Assembly (NCBI GenBank): GCA_045631905.1
Contig: JAZQVO010000028.1
Coordinates: 213,250 to 277,249, forward strand
Length of the DNA stretch: 64,000 nt
Direction of reading: 5' to 3'
DNA from: HGM04593 sp045631905
GTDB taxonomy: Bacteria; Bacteroidota; Bacteroidia; Bacteroidales; Bacteroidaceae
Positions 44,828 through 53,409 of this stretch are shown here, one piece after another. Numbering within the stretch: the first letter of the stretch is position 1; every line of letters starts with the position of its first letter. The notes under the pieces were generated by a model. It saw only the letters and a list, made by a program, of their open reading frames with translations. It did not search any database and was not told where the DNA came from. Made by a program: the position numbers and the translations under genes.

Positions 44828-46500
44828 TCATTTACCAGCTACTACCCCGCCTATTCGGCAACAGCAACACCAACTGCATAGCAGGAGGCACCATAGAACA
44901 GAACGGTTGCGGAAAATTCAACGATATAACACCCAAGGCCCTTAAAGCCATACGCGACTTGGGAGTAACACACGTGTGGTACACCGGAGTAATTGAGCAC
45001 ACCACCAGAACCGACTACACAAAATACGGGATAGAGAACACTCACCCCGCAACAGTAAAAGGCGAGGCCGGCTCACCCTACGCCATAAAAGACTATTACG
45101 ACAACGACCCCGACCTTGCCGTGAACGTCGATAAACGACGCGAAGAGTTTGACGCCCTCATAGAGCGCACACACAAAGCCGGCATGAAGGTTATAATGGA
45201 CTTTATCCCCAACCACGTTGCACGCCACTACAAGAGCGACAACCGCCCCGAAGGAACATACGACTTTGGAGAGCACGACGACCAAAGCGCATTCTTCATG
45301 GGACACAACAACTTCTACTACCTTGGCGAGCAATCCTATGGTTGTAACATCGACGCACAAGACTGCGCAAGTGAGCCCTACGGCGAAAACCCTCTGCGAG
45401 CAACAGGTAACGACTGCTTCGGTGCCCCCTCTCGCAACGACTGGTACGACACCGTTAAACTAAACTATGGTATAGACTACCGCTCGGGCAACCGACAATT
45501 TTCACCCATACCCAACACATGGGTTAAGATGTTGAAAATTCTCCGTTACTGGGCAGGGCGAGGTATCGACGGTTTCCGTTGCGACATGATAGAGATGACA
45601 CCCGTTGAGTTCTGGGCATGGGCAGTACCCAAAATCAAAGAAGAGTTCCCCGGAATAATATTTATAGGAGAGATATACCAGCCACACATATACCGCATAT
45701 TCATCAAAGAGGGTTGTTTCGACTACCTTTACGATAAAGTGGGCCTTTACGACACACTCAAAGCAGTGATGAGCGGACAGGCAGCGGCATATAGCATCAC
45801 ATACACCCTGCAACACACAGCCGACATACGATGCAACATGCTCACATTCCTTGAAAACCACGACGAGCAACGCATAGCATCGGATTTTTTTGCCACCGAC
45901 GCACGTCGCGCACTTGCCGCCACGATAGTATCGGTAGCAGTAGGCAAGCAACCCTTCATGCTCTACGCCGGCCAGGAGCTTGGCGAGCGAGGCATGGACA
46001 AAGAGGGATACAGCGGAGTTGATGGCCGTACCACAATCTTCGATTATTGGAGCGTGGATACTCTGCGTCGTTGGAAAGGCGACGGCAACTACTCGGGCAA
46101 GGAGCTCACAGCCGACGAAAAAGAGTTGCAAGCCTTCTATTCAAAATTATTGAAACTATGCAATAGCAGCGAGGCACTGCAAGAGGGAGAGTTCTACGAC
46201 CTGCAATATGCCAACCCTTACAGCGACACATACAACAACAACCACGTTTATTCGTTCCTCAGAGGAAGCGAAAAGGAACTTTTACTTGTAGTAACCAACT
46301 TCAGCAACAACGAGCAACATTGCCAAGTAACTATCCCCGAAGAGGCCTACGCATACTTTGGCATGTCGAGCAGTTGCAAAGAGGTTACTGCCACCGAGCT
46401 ACTTACAGGAGAAAAAATAAAAATTACACTTAATTCGGCCACAAAGACAGCCATCACTGTACCGGCCAATAACGGAGTAATAATAAGAATAAACAAGTAA
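44815..46500 (+). CDS. GH13 alpha-amylase family enzyme
   Basis: A 561-residue cytoplasmic (no signal peptide) glycoside hydrolase. The nucleophile is D in GFRCDMIEM (about 256), the acid/base E in FIGEIYQP (about 285), and the third acid D in LENHDEQRIA (about 349); MDFIPNHV is the first conserved region. The C-terminal beta domain follows from about 460. It probably acts on maltodextrins or glycogen inside the cell. The reading frame overlaps the end of fabD, which suggests one transcript. Confidence 0.9.
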   Translation: MSRIIIYQLLPRLFGNSNTNCIAGGTIEQNGCGKFNDITPKALKAIRDLGVTHVWYTGVIEHTTRTDYTKYGIENTHPATVKGEAGSPYAIKDYYDNDPDLAVNVDKRREEFDALIERTHKAGMKVIMDFIPNHVARHYKSDNRPEGTYDFGEHDDQSAFFMGHNNFYYLGEQSYGCNIDAQDCASEPYGENPLRATGNDCFGAPSRNDWYDTVKLNYGIDYRSGNRQFSPIPNTWVKMLKILRYWAGRGIDGFRCDMIEMTPVEFWAWAVPKIKEEFPGIIFIGEIYQPHIYRIFIKEGCFDYLYDKVGLYDTLKAVMSGQAAAYSITYTLQHTADIRCNMLTFLENHDEQRIASDFFATDARRALAATIVSVAVGKQPFMLYAGQELGERGMDKEGYSGVDGRTTIFDYWSVDTLRRWKGDGNYSGKELTADEKELQAFYSKLLKLCNSSEALQEGEFYDLQYANPYSDTYNNNHVYSFLRGSEKELLLVVTNFSNNEQHCQVTIPEEAYAYFGMSSSCKEVTATELLTGEKIKITLNSATKTAITVPANNGVIIRINK

Positions 46501-46504
46501 GAAA

Positions 46505-47164
46505 ATGAAAAAAATCGTAACACTTGTAGCAATGCTTGCAACCATGATATTTGCAAACGCACAGTCACAGCTCGATTACAAAACAATAAAAGATATTGTT
46601 GAGAACGAAAACGAGTATTTCAACGATATACGCACCAACGTATATTTGAGCGACGACCCCTACATACGCATGGACGACTATGCTCTTGTATATTACGGAC
46701 AAACATACCTGCCCGAATACAACGGTGGTAACGACGCTAACGAAGAGAAACTAAAATCCTATGCGGCCGAGGGAAAAATATTCGAACAATACGAAACAGC
46801 AAAAAAGATTCTCGAATATAACCCAGTGAGCCTCAATGCCCTCTTCTATGCATGGAAAGCATCGGACGAACTTATTAAGCCCAAAGAGGAGACAAACTCA
46901 TACATCAAGAAATACATCGGCATACTCGAGATGATAACAACCATAGGCGACGGAAAAAGCTCTAGCACACCGTTCCGTGTCATCTGCCCCGATGACCAAG
47001 ACCACGTGCTCTATGGCAAATTGGAGATTGCAAATGTAGTTTCGCGTCAGCTCGACACAAAAACCCTGTGCAACATAATCACCGTGGAACCAAATGAAAA
47101 TTTTCAGTCGCGCAGAGTATACATCGACATCAGCCGATACCTCTCGCACACTGTAAAAAAATAA
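46505..47164 (+). CDS. DUF4919 secreted protein
   Basis: A 219-residue protein with a signal peptide (MKKIVTLVAMLATMIFANAQ), likely periplasmic. It matches the Bacteroidetes DUF4919 family by its LDYKTIKDIVENE start, DDYALVYYGQTYLPEY and the last part on transfer to VYIDISRYLSHT. Helix-rich, with TPR-like stretches (AAEGKIFEQYETAKKILEYN). Function unknown. It lies 4 nt after the GH13 gene and 3 nt before mtgA. Confidence 0.7.
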   Translation: MKKIVTLVAMLATMIFANAQSQLDYKTIKDIVENENEYFNDIRTNVYLSDDPYIRMDDYALVYYGQTYLPEYNGGNDANEEKLKSYAAEGKIFEQYETAKKILEYNPVSLNALFYAWKASDELIKPKEETNSYIKKYIGILEMITTIGDGKSSSTPFRVICPDDQDHVLYGKLEIANVVSRQLDTKTLCNIITVEPNENFQSRRVYIDISRYLSHTVKK

Positions 47165-47167
47165 CAG

Positions 47168-47848
47168 ATGCAACACCTGATAAGGAGAATACTTAAAATA
47201 ACAACCGCTACTATGCTCATTTTAATAGCAACGAGTGTAGCGGTTGTTATTCTGTATAAATTTATCCCCATACCCGGAACACCGCTGATGTACACCCGAC
47301 ACATCTTCGAAGGGAAAGAGATACACTACGAATGGGTTCCGCTAGAAGAGATTAACCCCGAGTTGCAACTTGCAGTTGTAGCATCGGAAGACAACCTCTT
47401 CACCTCGCACTGCGGTTTCGACTTCGAACAGATAAAGATTGCACGCGAACAAGCCAAGAAGGGTAAAAAACTACGCGGAGCAAGCACCATAAGCCAGCAA
47501 ACAGCAAAAAATATATTTCTGTGGAACGGCCGTTCATGGGTGCGCAAAGGGTTGGAAGCCTACTTCACAGTGCTCATAGAGCTCATATGGGGTAAAGAAC
47601 GCATCATGGAGGTATACCTCAACTGCATAGAGATGGGCGATGGTATATACGGAGCTGCTGCCGTTGCCAAACACCACTTCAACTGCAAGCCATCAAAGCT
47701 CACACGAGCTCAATGCGCACTCATCGCAGCCTCACTACCCAACCCCTTAAAGTTCAACTCAAAAAAACCATCTAAGAAACTTTTGAGTGAACAAAAAAGA
47801 GTCCTTCGCAACATGAAAAACGTGTGGAAGGTCGAATACTCAGATTAA
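47168..47848 (+). CDS. mtgA: Monofunctional peptidoglycan glycosyltransferase
   Basis: A 226-residue family GT51 enzyme that polymerises lipid II into glycan strands. One N-terminal membrane segment (TATMLILIATSVAVVILYKF) is followed by the glycosyltransferase domain: SEDNLFTSHCGFD (catalytic Glu), GASTISQQTAKNIFLW, and EVYLNCIEMGDGIYGAAAVA. There is no transpeptidase domain. The 3-nt gap after DUF4919 suggests cotranscription; the stop is 2 nt from the convergent EamA gene. Confidence 0.93.
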   Translation: MQHLIRRILKITTATMLILIATSVAVVILYKFIPIPGTPLMYTRHIFEGKEIHYEWVPLEEINPELQLAVVASEDNLFTSHCGFDFEQIKIAREQAKKGKKLRGASTISQQTAKNIFLWNGRSWVRKGLEAYFTVLIELIWGKERIMEVYLNCIEMGDGIYGAAAVAKHHFNCKPSKLTRAQCALIAASLPNPLKFNSKKPSKKLLSEQKRVLRNMKNVWKVEYSD

Positions 47849-47850
47849 GA

Positions 47851-48771
47851 CTACCGCCTGCCCTTGTTTATAATGTATATACCACACGTTGCAAGCAGAG
47901 CGGCAAGCAGATAACGCCAATAAAAGGGCTCTCCCAAACAAAGGCACGATGTTACCGCACCCACAACCGGTATGAGCGAGTTGAAGATAGCAACCTTACC
48001 AACCGGGTTACAACTTATAAGTTTGTTATACAGGGTGAAGCCGAGTGTCGATATCCCTATAAGCATAGCCAAGATAGCAACACCCCACAGAGTAACAACA
48101 GGCAACACACCGCCCATAAAAAGACCGGGTATCACCAAAAATATGCCACCAAGAGCGAGGCTGTAACCGGTAGCCACAAACACGTCGGCATGCTTGCCAA
48201 GCCCCCGTGTCATGAGCCCTGCAAAAGCCGAGCATAGAGCATTTAGGATTATCATGCCATCGCCCATAAAGGTAAATCCACCACTCCGGCCACCACCTAA
48301 ATTCAGCGCAAGTACACCTGCAAAACCCACAACACAACCAATACTTTTGTTTATCGTAAGCTTGTCGCTCTTAAAGAAAAGACAGGCAAGGAGCACAAGC
48401 ATGAAAACACCGAGTGAGTTCAAAATGGCGGCTCTTGCCCCCTGGCTGTGCGACAAGCCTATGTAAAAGAAGGCATAGTGCAACGACGTGTTCAACAAAC
48501 CATAAAAGAGGATATATAGACGCGACGACCAACGCCCCACCGACAAGCATCTGCCCGTAGCACGTGCTATCGCAAGAATTATGGCACCCGAAAGAAAAAA
48601 ACGTATGCCGGCAAAAAGCATCTTACTGCCGGTCATCTCACCCGCGATGCCAAACTCCTCGAAACCCAACTTTATAAGTGGATAGGCCCAACCCCACGAC
48701 ACTGCCGCAGTAAGAGCAAAGACTGCAACCCACACCGGGCGTTGAAATATACTTTTATTCTCGCTTATCAT
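47851..48771 (-). CDS. EamA/DMT-family transporter
   Basis: A 306-residue inner-membrane protein with ten hydrophobic segments in two EamA halves (about 10-150 and 160-300); the first half ends in FYIGLSHSQGARAAILNSLG, the usual EamA gate region. Substrates are often amino acids or metabolites for export. The ATG at 48771 is preferred over a TTG at 48798. It runs convergent to mtgA with only 2 nt between them and no obvious terminator. Confidence 0.85.
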   Translation of the reverse strand: MISENKSIFQRPVWVAVFALTAAVSWGWAYPLIKLGFEEFGIAGEMTGSKMLFAGIRFFLSGAIILAIARATGRCLSVGRWSSRLYILFYGLLNTSLHYAFFYIGLSHSQGARAAILNSLGVFMLVLLACLFFKSDKLTINKSIGCVVGFAGVLALNLGGGRSGGFTFMGDGMIILNALCSAFAGLMTRGLGKHADVFVATGYSLALGGIFLVIPGLFMGGVLPVVTLWGVAILAMLIGISTLGFTLYNKLISCNPVGKVAIFNSLIPVVGAVTSCLCLGEPFYWRYLLAALLATCGIYIINKGRR

Positions 48772-48865
48772 AAAATACAATATTTTACAACCATTCAATA
48801 ATCTCTTTTAAAATAATCGTCACTTTTTACTTATAGTAAAATGTCAGGTTAATTATAAAATTTTG

Positions 48866-48873
48866 CAAAAATA
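48866..48873 (-). promoter_or_regulatory. -7 element for the EamA gene
   Basis: TATTTTTG on the minus strand, about 95 nt ahead of the ATG. Matches TAnnTTTG; no good -33 box. Confidence 0.35.
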
Positions 48874-48976
48874 AAAAACTTTTTTAACCTACGAGATAGA
48901 AACCTGCATTCTTTGCACTCTGTAAGTACAAAAGAGCAATTAAAAACATATTAATATAAACCTTAAAAAGAGACTT

Positions 48977-49615
48977 ATGAAAACAAGAATTTTCAATCTC
49001 ATTATCATCGATGAGAGTGGCTCCATGCAGAGCATCAAGAAGGCTACAATTGACAACGTAAACGAAACTATTCAATCTATCCGCTCGGCACAGAAGAAAC
49101 ACGAGGAGCAAGAGCACTATGTAACCCTCGTAACCTTCAACAACGATGTTAAGACCATACACGATTGCATACCGGTGAACGAAATAAAAGAGCTCACGCC
49201 CGACACCTATCAGCCCGATTGCTGTACCGCGCTCTACGATGCCATGGGCAACTCATTGAATGCGCTACGCAAAAAGGTTGCACAAGAGGACAAGGTGTTG
49301 GTAACCGTCGTTACCGACGGCTACGAGAATGCTTCGAAAGAGTACAACGGCAAAGCCATAAAAGCTCTTGTAGAGGAGTTGAGAGCCAAAGAGTGGGTTT
49401 TTGCCTACATAGGTGCCAACCACGATGTCGAAGCTGTTGCAGCAAAAATTTCCATCACCAACACCATGAAATTCGAGGCCACAAACGAGGGTACAGCCCT
49501 CATGGGAACAGCAGTGTGCAATGCACGCATGCGCCTTTTCGAGAGCATCGCCGACAACTGTTTCTGCGCCGACGACGCAAACGAAAAGTTTTTCGACGAA
49601 AACGATGAACAATAA
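48977..49615 (+). CDS. von Willebrand factor A domain protein
   Basis: A 212-residue cytoplasmic protein, a single vWA domain. The MIDAS residues are D12, S14 and S16 in IIDESGSMQS, the threonine near CCTALYD and the aspartate in TVVTDGYEN. It binds a divalent metal and probably a partner protein. No membrane segment or signal. The WG-repeat gene follows 14 nt later, so they are probably made together. Similar vWA proteins act in tellurite-type stress or chaperone systems, but nothing here confirms this. Confidence 0.85.
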   Translation: MKTRIFNLIIIDESGSMQSIKKATIDNVNETIQSIRSAQKKHEEQEHYVTLVTFNNDVKTIHDCIPVNEIKELTPDTYQPDCCTALYDAMGNSLNALRKKVAQEDKVLVTVVTDGYENASKEYNGKAIKALVEELRAKEWVFAYIGANHDVEAVAAKISITNTMKFEATNEGTALMGTAVCNARMRLFESIADNCFCADDANEKFFDENDEQ

Positions 49616-49629
49616 CAAACAAAACAGCT

Positions 49630-50769
49630 ATGAAACAAATAACTAAAATTTTTCAAGCACTGCTTGGTGTCGCAGCACTCCTGTGTACGACCATGGTTGC
49701 CATAGGCCGACTATGCTGGCACAAAACACGTAATTGGTGGAAAAAACGCTCAAAATGGTTCCGCCGCGCAATAACAACAATACTGCTACTCTTTGTCGGC
49801 TTTTATACTGTGATGACCGTTATAGGAGTTTACAACAGCTTTTACGGTAGAGATTGGTGGGATAAGCAGGTATCGAAACATGTGAGCCTGCACTCTTTTG
49901 CCGATGGCAAATATCGTGTTTACAACAATGTTACAGGCAAATACACCACCGAAAAAATTAAATGGTTGTCGGAAACAAGTGAGAACGACTCGCTTGCTGT
50001 TTATGCCATACACGGCAGACGAGGCTACATCAACACGAACACCGGTGAGATAGTTATAAAAGCCGAAGAAAACGCATACACCAAGGCGTGGGTATTCTCC
50101 GAGGGACTGGCAGCTGTGATGAAAAACGGCAAGGTGGGCTTTATAAACAAAGAGAACAAGATGGTGATACCTTTCAAGTTCGATTTTTTAGACAAGGTAC
50201 AGGCGTGGGACTTCGGCTATGCTTTCCACGACGGTTTCTGCACCATGACAAATGCCGATGGCGATGTGGGCTTGATAGACAGTACAGGTGTGTGGGTGGT
50301 AGAGCCTGAGTACGACGAGATTTGGCGTCTGGACAACAACGGCTACCGCATTGTAATCGATGATTACAAGTATGGCATCATCGACAAAGAGGGAATAGTC
50401 GTACAACCCGCTAAATACGAATATATTAACATTGTATCCAACGGCTTTATTTTTACCAACGAAGGACGCATGTGGCAAACCGATTTTGACTGCAACATCA
50501 TACAGCCATTTATGTTCGATGGCACATACTGGCTCAACTACCCCATCGGCTACAACGAAAGCGGTGAAATAAAATATGCCTTTGCCGACTATGCCAAATA
50601 TAAAATTTTGTATTGCTATGGTCTTATGAACAGATTGACAGGAGAACCATTAACACCTGCGATATATGCCGACATAAATATGCTGTCGGAGAATGTATTC
50701 GAGGTACAAGATTGCAATAACTACGATTGGCATCTCATCGATGCAAACGGAAAAGCGATAAACAAATAA
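49630..50769 (+). CDS. WG-repeat protein with N-terminal membrane anchor
   Basis: A 379-residue protein. One hydrophobic segment at about 46-66 (ITTILLLFVGFYTVMTVIG) is preceded by a basic, tryptophan-rich stretch, which puts the rest in the periplasm. From about 100 onward there are WG/KWG repeats, each with a GFI-N/D-x-x-G core, such as KVGFINKENKMVIPFKFD, VGLIDSTGVWVVEPEYD and YGIIDKEGIVVQPAKYE, six or so in all. The function of WG repeats is not known. It follows the vWA gene by 14 nt. Confidence 0.8.
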   Translation: MKQITKIFQALLGVAALLCTTMVAIGRLCWHKTRNWWKKRSKWFRRAITTILLLFVGFYTVMTVIGVYNSFYGRDWWDKQVSKHVSLHSFADGKYRVYNNVTGKYTTEKIKWLSETSENDSLAVYAIHGRRGYINTNTGEIVIKAEENAYTKAWVFSEGLAAVMKNGKVGFINKENKMVIPFKFDFLDKVQAWDFGYAFHDGFCTMTNADGDVGLIDSTGVWVVEPEYDEIWRLDNNGYRIVIDDYKYGIIDKEGIVVQPAKYEYINIVSNGFIFTNEGRMWQTDFDCNIIQPFMFDGTYWLNYPIGYNESGEIKYAFADYAKYKILYCYGLMNRLTGEPLTPAIYADINMLSENVFEVQDCNNYDWHLIDANGKAINK

Positions 50770-50804
50770 ATTGAAAGAGGGCGACAAAGAATGTCCGCTT
50801 TATA

Positions 50805-50842
50805 AACAATCAGCCCCTGTAAACAGGGGTTGATTGTTTTGT
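50805..50842 (+). terminator. Terminator after the WG-repeat gene
   Basis: A 15-bp stem with one G-T pair (AACAATCAGCCCCTG / CAGGGGTTGATTGTT), TAAA loop, then TTG. It may also serve the convergent panE-type gene. Confidence 0.85.
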
Positions 50843-50881
50843 ATAATGATTTTTAAAACATCTTCTTAACATTATAAAACA

Positions 50882-51886
50882 CTACTTGAAATATTTCAAA
50901 TTATCAAACGACGGTTTCAGCTCGCCACGTTCTATCCTATGAATAATATCCACCACGCGGTCGTTTACAGGTGTGGGGAAACCGACTTTTCTACCATACT
51001 GCGACACTGCACCGTTTATGGCATCGACCTCGGTGAGTTTGCCCTTTTCGAGGTCCTGCAACATGCTCGCCTTTAACTTTGCATGTTTACGAATAGCTAT
51101 GGGGATTATAAGGAACGAGATAGCGCGTTTAAATGAATTACTGTAATCGAGCAACATCACAATGTCTTTTCCTTGAACAGGCTCTATGCGTATGCCCCCT
51201 ACCCTGCAAACATCTATACACTCTTTTATCAGGGCTTGAACAAGACGACGCGACTCACGAGGAGCGGCGACCTCGCCAAAGGTACAACCAAGCACTGCGC
51301 TCATGCCCGAAAAAGCCGCATTTATAAGCAGTTTGCTCCAACGGGTACCTATAAAATTCTCTTCCACATCAACCTTACCCATCAACTCCAACAACTCCTT
51401 TACTTTTGGAAAATGCTTACTACGTTTGTCCGATATTGCACCCAAAGAGAACGAAAGAGCATCGGGCTCGCTTGTCAGCTCGCACACACCGGGTTCTTGG
51501 AGGGTAGCACCCCAGGCAACAGTGCAACCAAGCACCCTCTCCTCGCCCAAGATTGTGGCAATCTGCATCTCGGGTAGCCCATTCTGGAAAGTTACAAGCA
51601 CACCATCGGATGCAAGATATTCATTGAGCATGGGCACCACCTCGGCATTATTCTGCTGTTTTGTCATCAAAAAAATTATATCATACACCCCATTCATCTC
51701 GTCGGGCCTGTATGCTACAACAGGCTGAACAAACTGCATTGTTCCCACCACCCTTGCTCCGTTGGTATTAAGTGCCTCCACATGAGCTTTATTGCGGTTA
51801 ATCAACTCTATCGGCACACCGGCCTTACTTATAAATGCTCCAAGAATTGTGCCTAACGAACCGGCACCATATATTGCTACACGCAT
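50882..51886 (-). CDS. panE: 2-dehydropantoate 2-reductase family protein
   Basis: A 334-residue NADPH-dependent reductase of the ApbA/PanE family, which makes pantoate for coenzyme A. The Rossmann loop is GAGSLG at residues 7-12; the catalytic lysine region reads RWSKLLINAAFSG with following EVAAPRE; LMTKQQN and FQNGLPE mark the cofactor domain. Slightly longer than E. coli PanE (303). The assignment to pantoate is by family; relatives may act on other 2-oxo acids. Confidence 0.82.
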   Translation of the reverse strand: MRVAIYGAGSLGTILGAFISKAGVPIELINRNKAHVEALNTNGARVVGTMQFVQPVVAYRPDEMNGVYDIIFLMTKQQNNAEVVPMLNEYLASDGVLVTFQNGLPEMQIATILGEERVLGCTVAWGATLQEPGVCELTSEPDALSFSLGAISDKRSKHFPKVKELLELMGKVDVEENFIGTRWSKLLINAAFSGMSAVLGCTFGEVAAPRESRRLVQALIKECIDVCRVGGIRIEPVQGKDIVMLLDYSNSFKRAISFLIIPIAIRKHAKLKASMLQDLEKGKLTEVDAINGAVSQYGRKVGFPTPVNDRVVDIIHRIERGELKPSFDNLKYFK

Positions 51887-52130
51887 ATATCACACAAATT
51901 TAATAATTAACAGTTATAATCGAATGCCACAAATATACTCCAAGTTGCAAGAATAGCGATATAAACAAGACCATAATTTTATATATGACTATCTCGTGGA
52001 ACCATTTATTATTGCGTGCCCGGCTCTGTGCCCTCCCGCAAACAAGGTTGTCACAAGCAACGCGCTTTCGCGTTGCCAAATTCCCCTAAAAGCATTATAT
52101 TTACAATCTATTTTACAAGAAAGAAAAGAT

Positions 52131-53279
52131 ATGACCAAACAGAATCGTTTACCATGGTGCGACGCCGTGCGTCTGCTAGCCTTTTTCATGCTTCTATGTT
52201 GCCATGCAGCCGACCCGTTCTATGCCTCGGTGGCCTATGCCTCAAACGGCACATCAACCACCCCGGAGTTGTTGCGATGGGCAATACGCTGGGGGTCGCT
52301 GGTACGCCCGTGTGTTCCCTTGTTCGTGATGCTGACAGGAGTCCTCTCTCTGCCCGTGAAAAGTAGCATGGAGCTGTTCTACAAAAAGCGCATACCAAGG
52401 GTTTTATTCCCCTTCATGATATGGTCTGTCATCTATTACCTCACCCCCTGGCTTACAGGCCTGCTGGACATGGATAGCAGTGTTGTCACAAGGCTTTTCA
52501 GCTGGGCCGAATCGGACAGCCAAGCATTGAGCGATGGGCTTGCACATATTGCACGTATCCCCTATGCGTTCAGCTTCATAGCCTGCCACATGTGGTACAT
52601 ATATATGCTCATCGGCCTATACCTGTACCTCCCCATCTTTTCTGCATGGGTTGAAAAGGCGACACGTCGCCAAAAAGAGGTCATGCTCGCTCTGTGGGCC
52701 CTCAGCACCATTCTGCCATACTTCACAGAGTATGTGAGCCGATACGCCTTCGGCACTTGCGAATGGAACTCGTTCGGGTTGTTCTATTATTTCTCGGGCT
52801 TCAGCGGTTATATGCTTTTGGGGCATTATATTCACCAATATATCAAATGGAACCTGACTAAAACGCTTTGCGTGGCCATACCACTAATGGTTACAGGCTT
52901 CCTCATAACCTACTGCGGATACAGCCACATAATGGGGCTACCCGACAAGACACCCGAACAGGTAGAACTTTTCCTGACATACAACACCCCCAATGTAGCA
53001 ATGATGACCATCGCCTGCTTCCTGGTGATACACCGTGTCCGCATACCTTCGGGCTCTCGTACAGCATCGTGCCTTGCCAACCTCACAGCATGCGGTTTCG
53101 GCATCTACATGATACACTACTTCTTTGTAATTGCCGGACACGACCTTGGAGCATGGTTGCACATTCCCGCACCGCTACGCATACCCTTCTCGGCACTCAT
53201 CATTCTTGCCTGCTCATGGAGCATAGTATCCATCGCCAAACGCACCTTAGGCAAATACTCAAAGTACATTTTTGGGTAG
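52131..53279 (+). CDS. Acyltransferase 3 family membrane protein
   Basis: A 382-residue inner-membrane protein with about ten hydrophobic segments. It opens with LPWCDAVRLLAFFMLLCCHAAD, in which the histidine after the first segment is the catalytic base of the family (R/K-x-x-A-x-x-x-V-x-x-x-H). Such proteins O-acetylate surface glycans or other extracellular targets. The ATG at 52131 is preceded by AAGAAAAG; an upstream in-frame ATG at 51996 would add 45 residues without family similarity. No clear terminator follows. Confidence 0.85.
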   Translation: MTKQNRLPWCDAVRLLAFFMLLCCHAADPFYASVAYASNGTSTTPELLRWAIRWGSLVRPCVPLFVMLTGVLSLPVKSSMELFYKKRIPRVLFPFMIWSVIYYLTPWLTGLLDMDSSVVTRLFSWAESDSQALSDGLAHIARIPYAFSFIACHMWYIYMLIGLYLYLPIFSAWVEKATRRQKEVMLALWALSTILPYFTEYVSRYAFGTCEWNSFGLFYYFSGFSGYMLLGHYIHQYIKWNLTKTLCVAIPLMVTGFLITYCGYSHIMGLPDKTPEQVELFLTYNTPNVAMMTIACFLVIHRVRIPSGSRTASCLANLTACGFGIYMIHYFFVIAGHDLGAWLHIPAPLRIPFSALIILACSWSIVSIAKRTLGKYSKYIFG

Positions 53280-53333
53280 CTAAAAAACAGCTAATCCAAA
53301 GCATGCGACGTGTTTATATTTTCTATTAAAGCG

Positions 53334-53364
53334 TTTCTTATTTTCAAAAAATATAATAAATTTG
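53334..53364 (+). promoter_or_regulatory. Promoter ahead of the exonuclease-helicase gene
   Basis: TTTC at 53334-53337, 19-nt spacer, TAAATTTG at 53357-53364. A good Bacteroidetes match, about 45 nt ahead of the ATG at 53410. Confidence 0.55.
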
Positions 53365-53409
53365 CATATATAAGTTAAGAAAAAATACACACTTATTCAA
53401 TTTCGAAAC

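Noticed and set aside
48977..50769. The vWA gene and WG-repeat gene as a Ter-type stress system
   Set aside because: No TerD/TerC-like gene, ATPase or kinase accompanies them; two genes alone do not support it.
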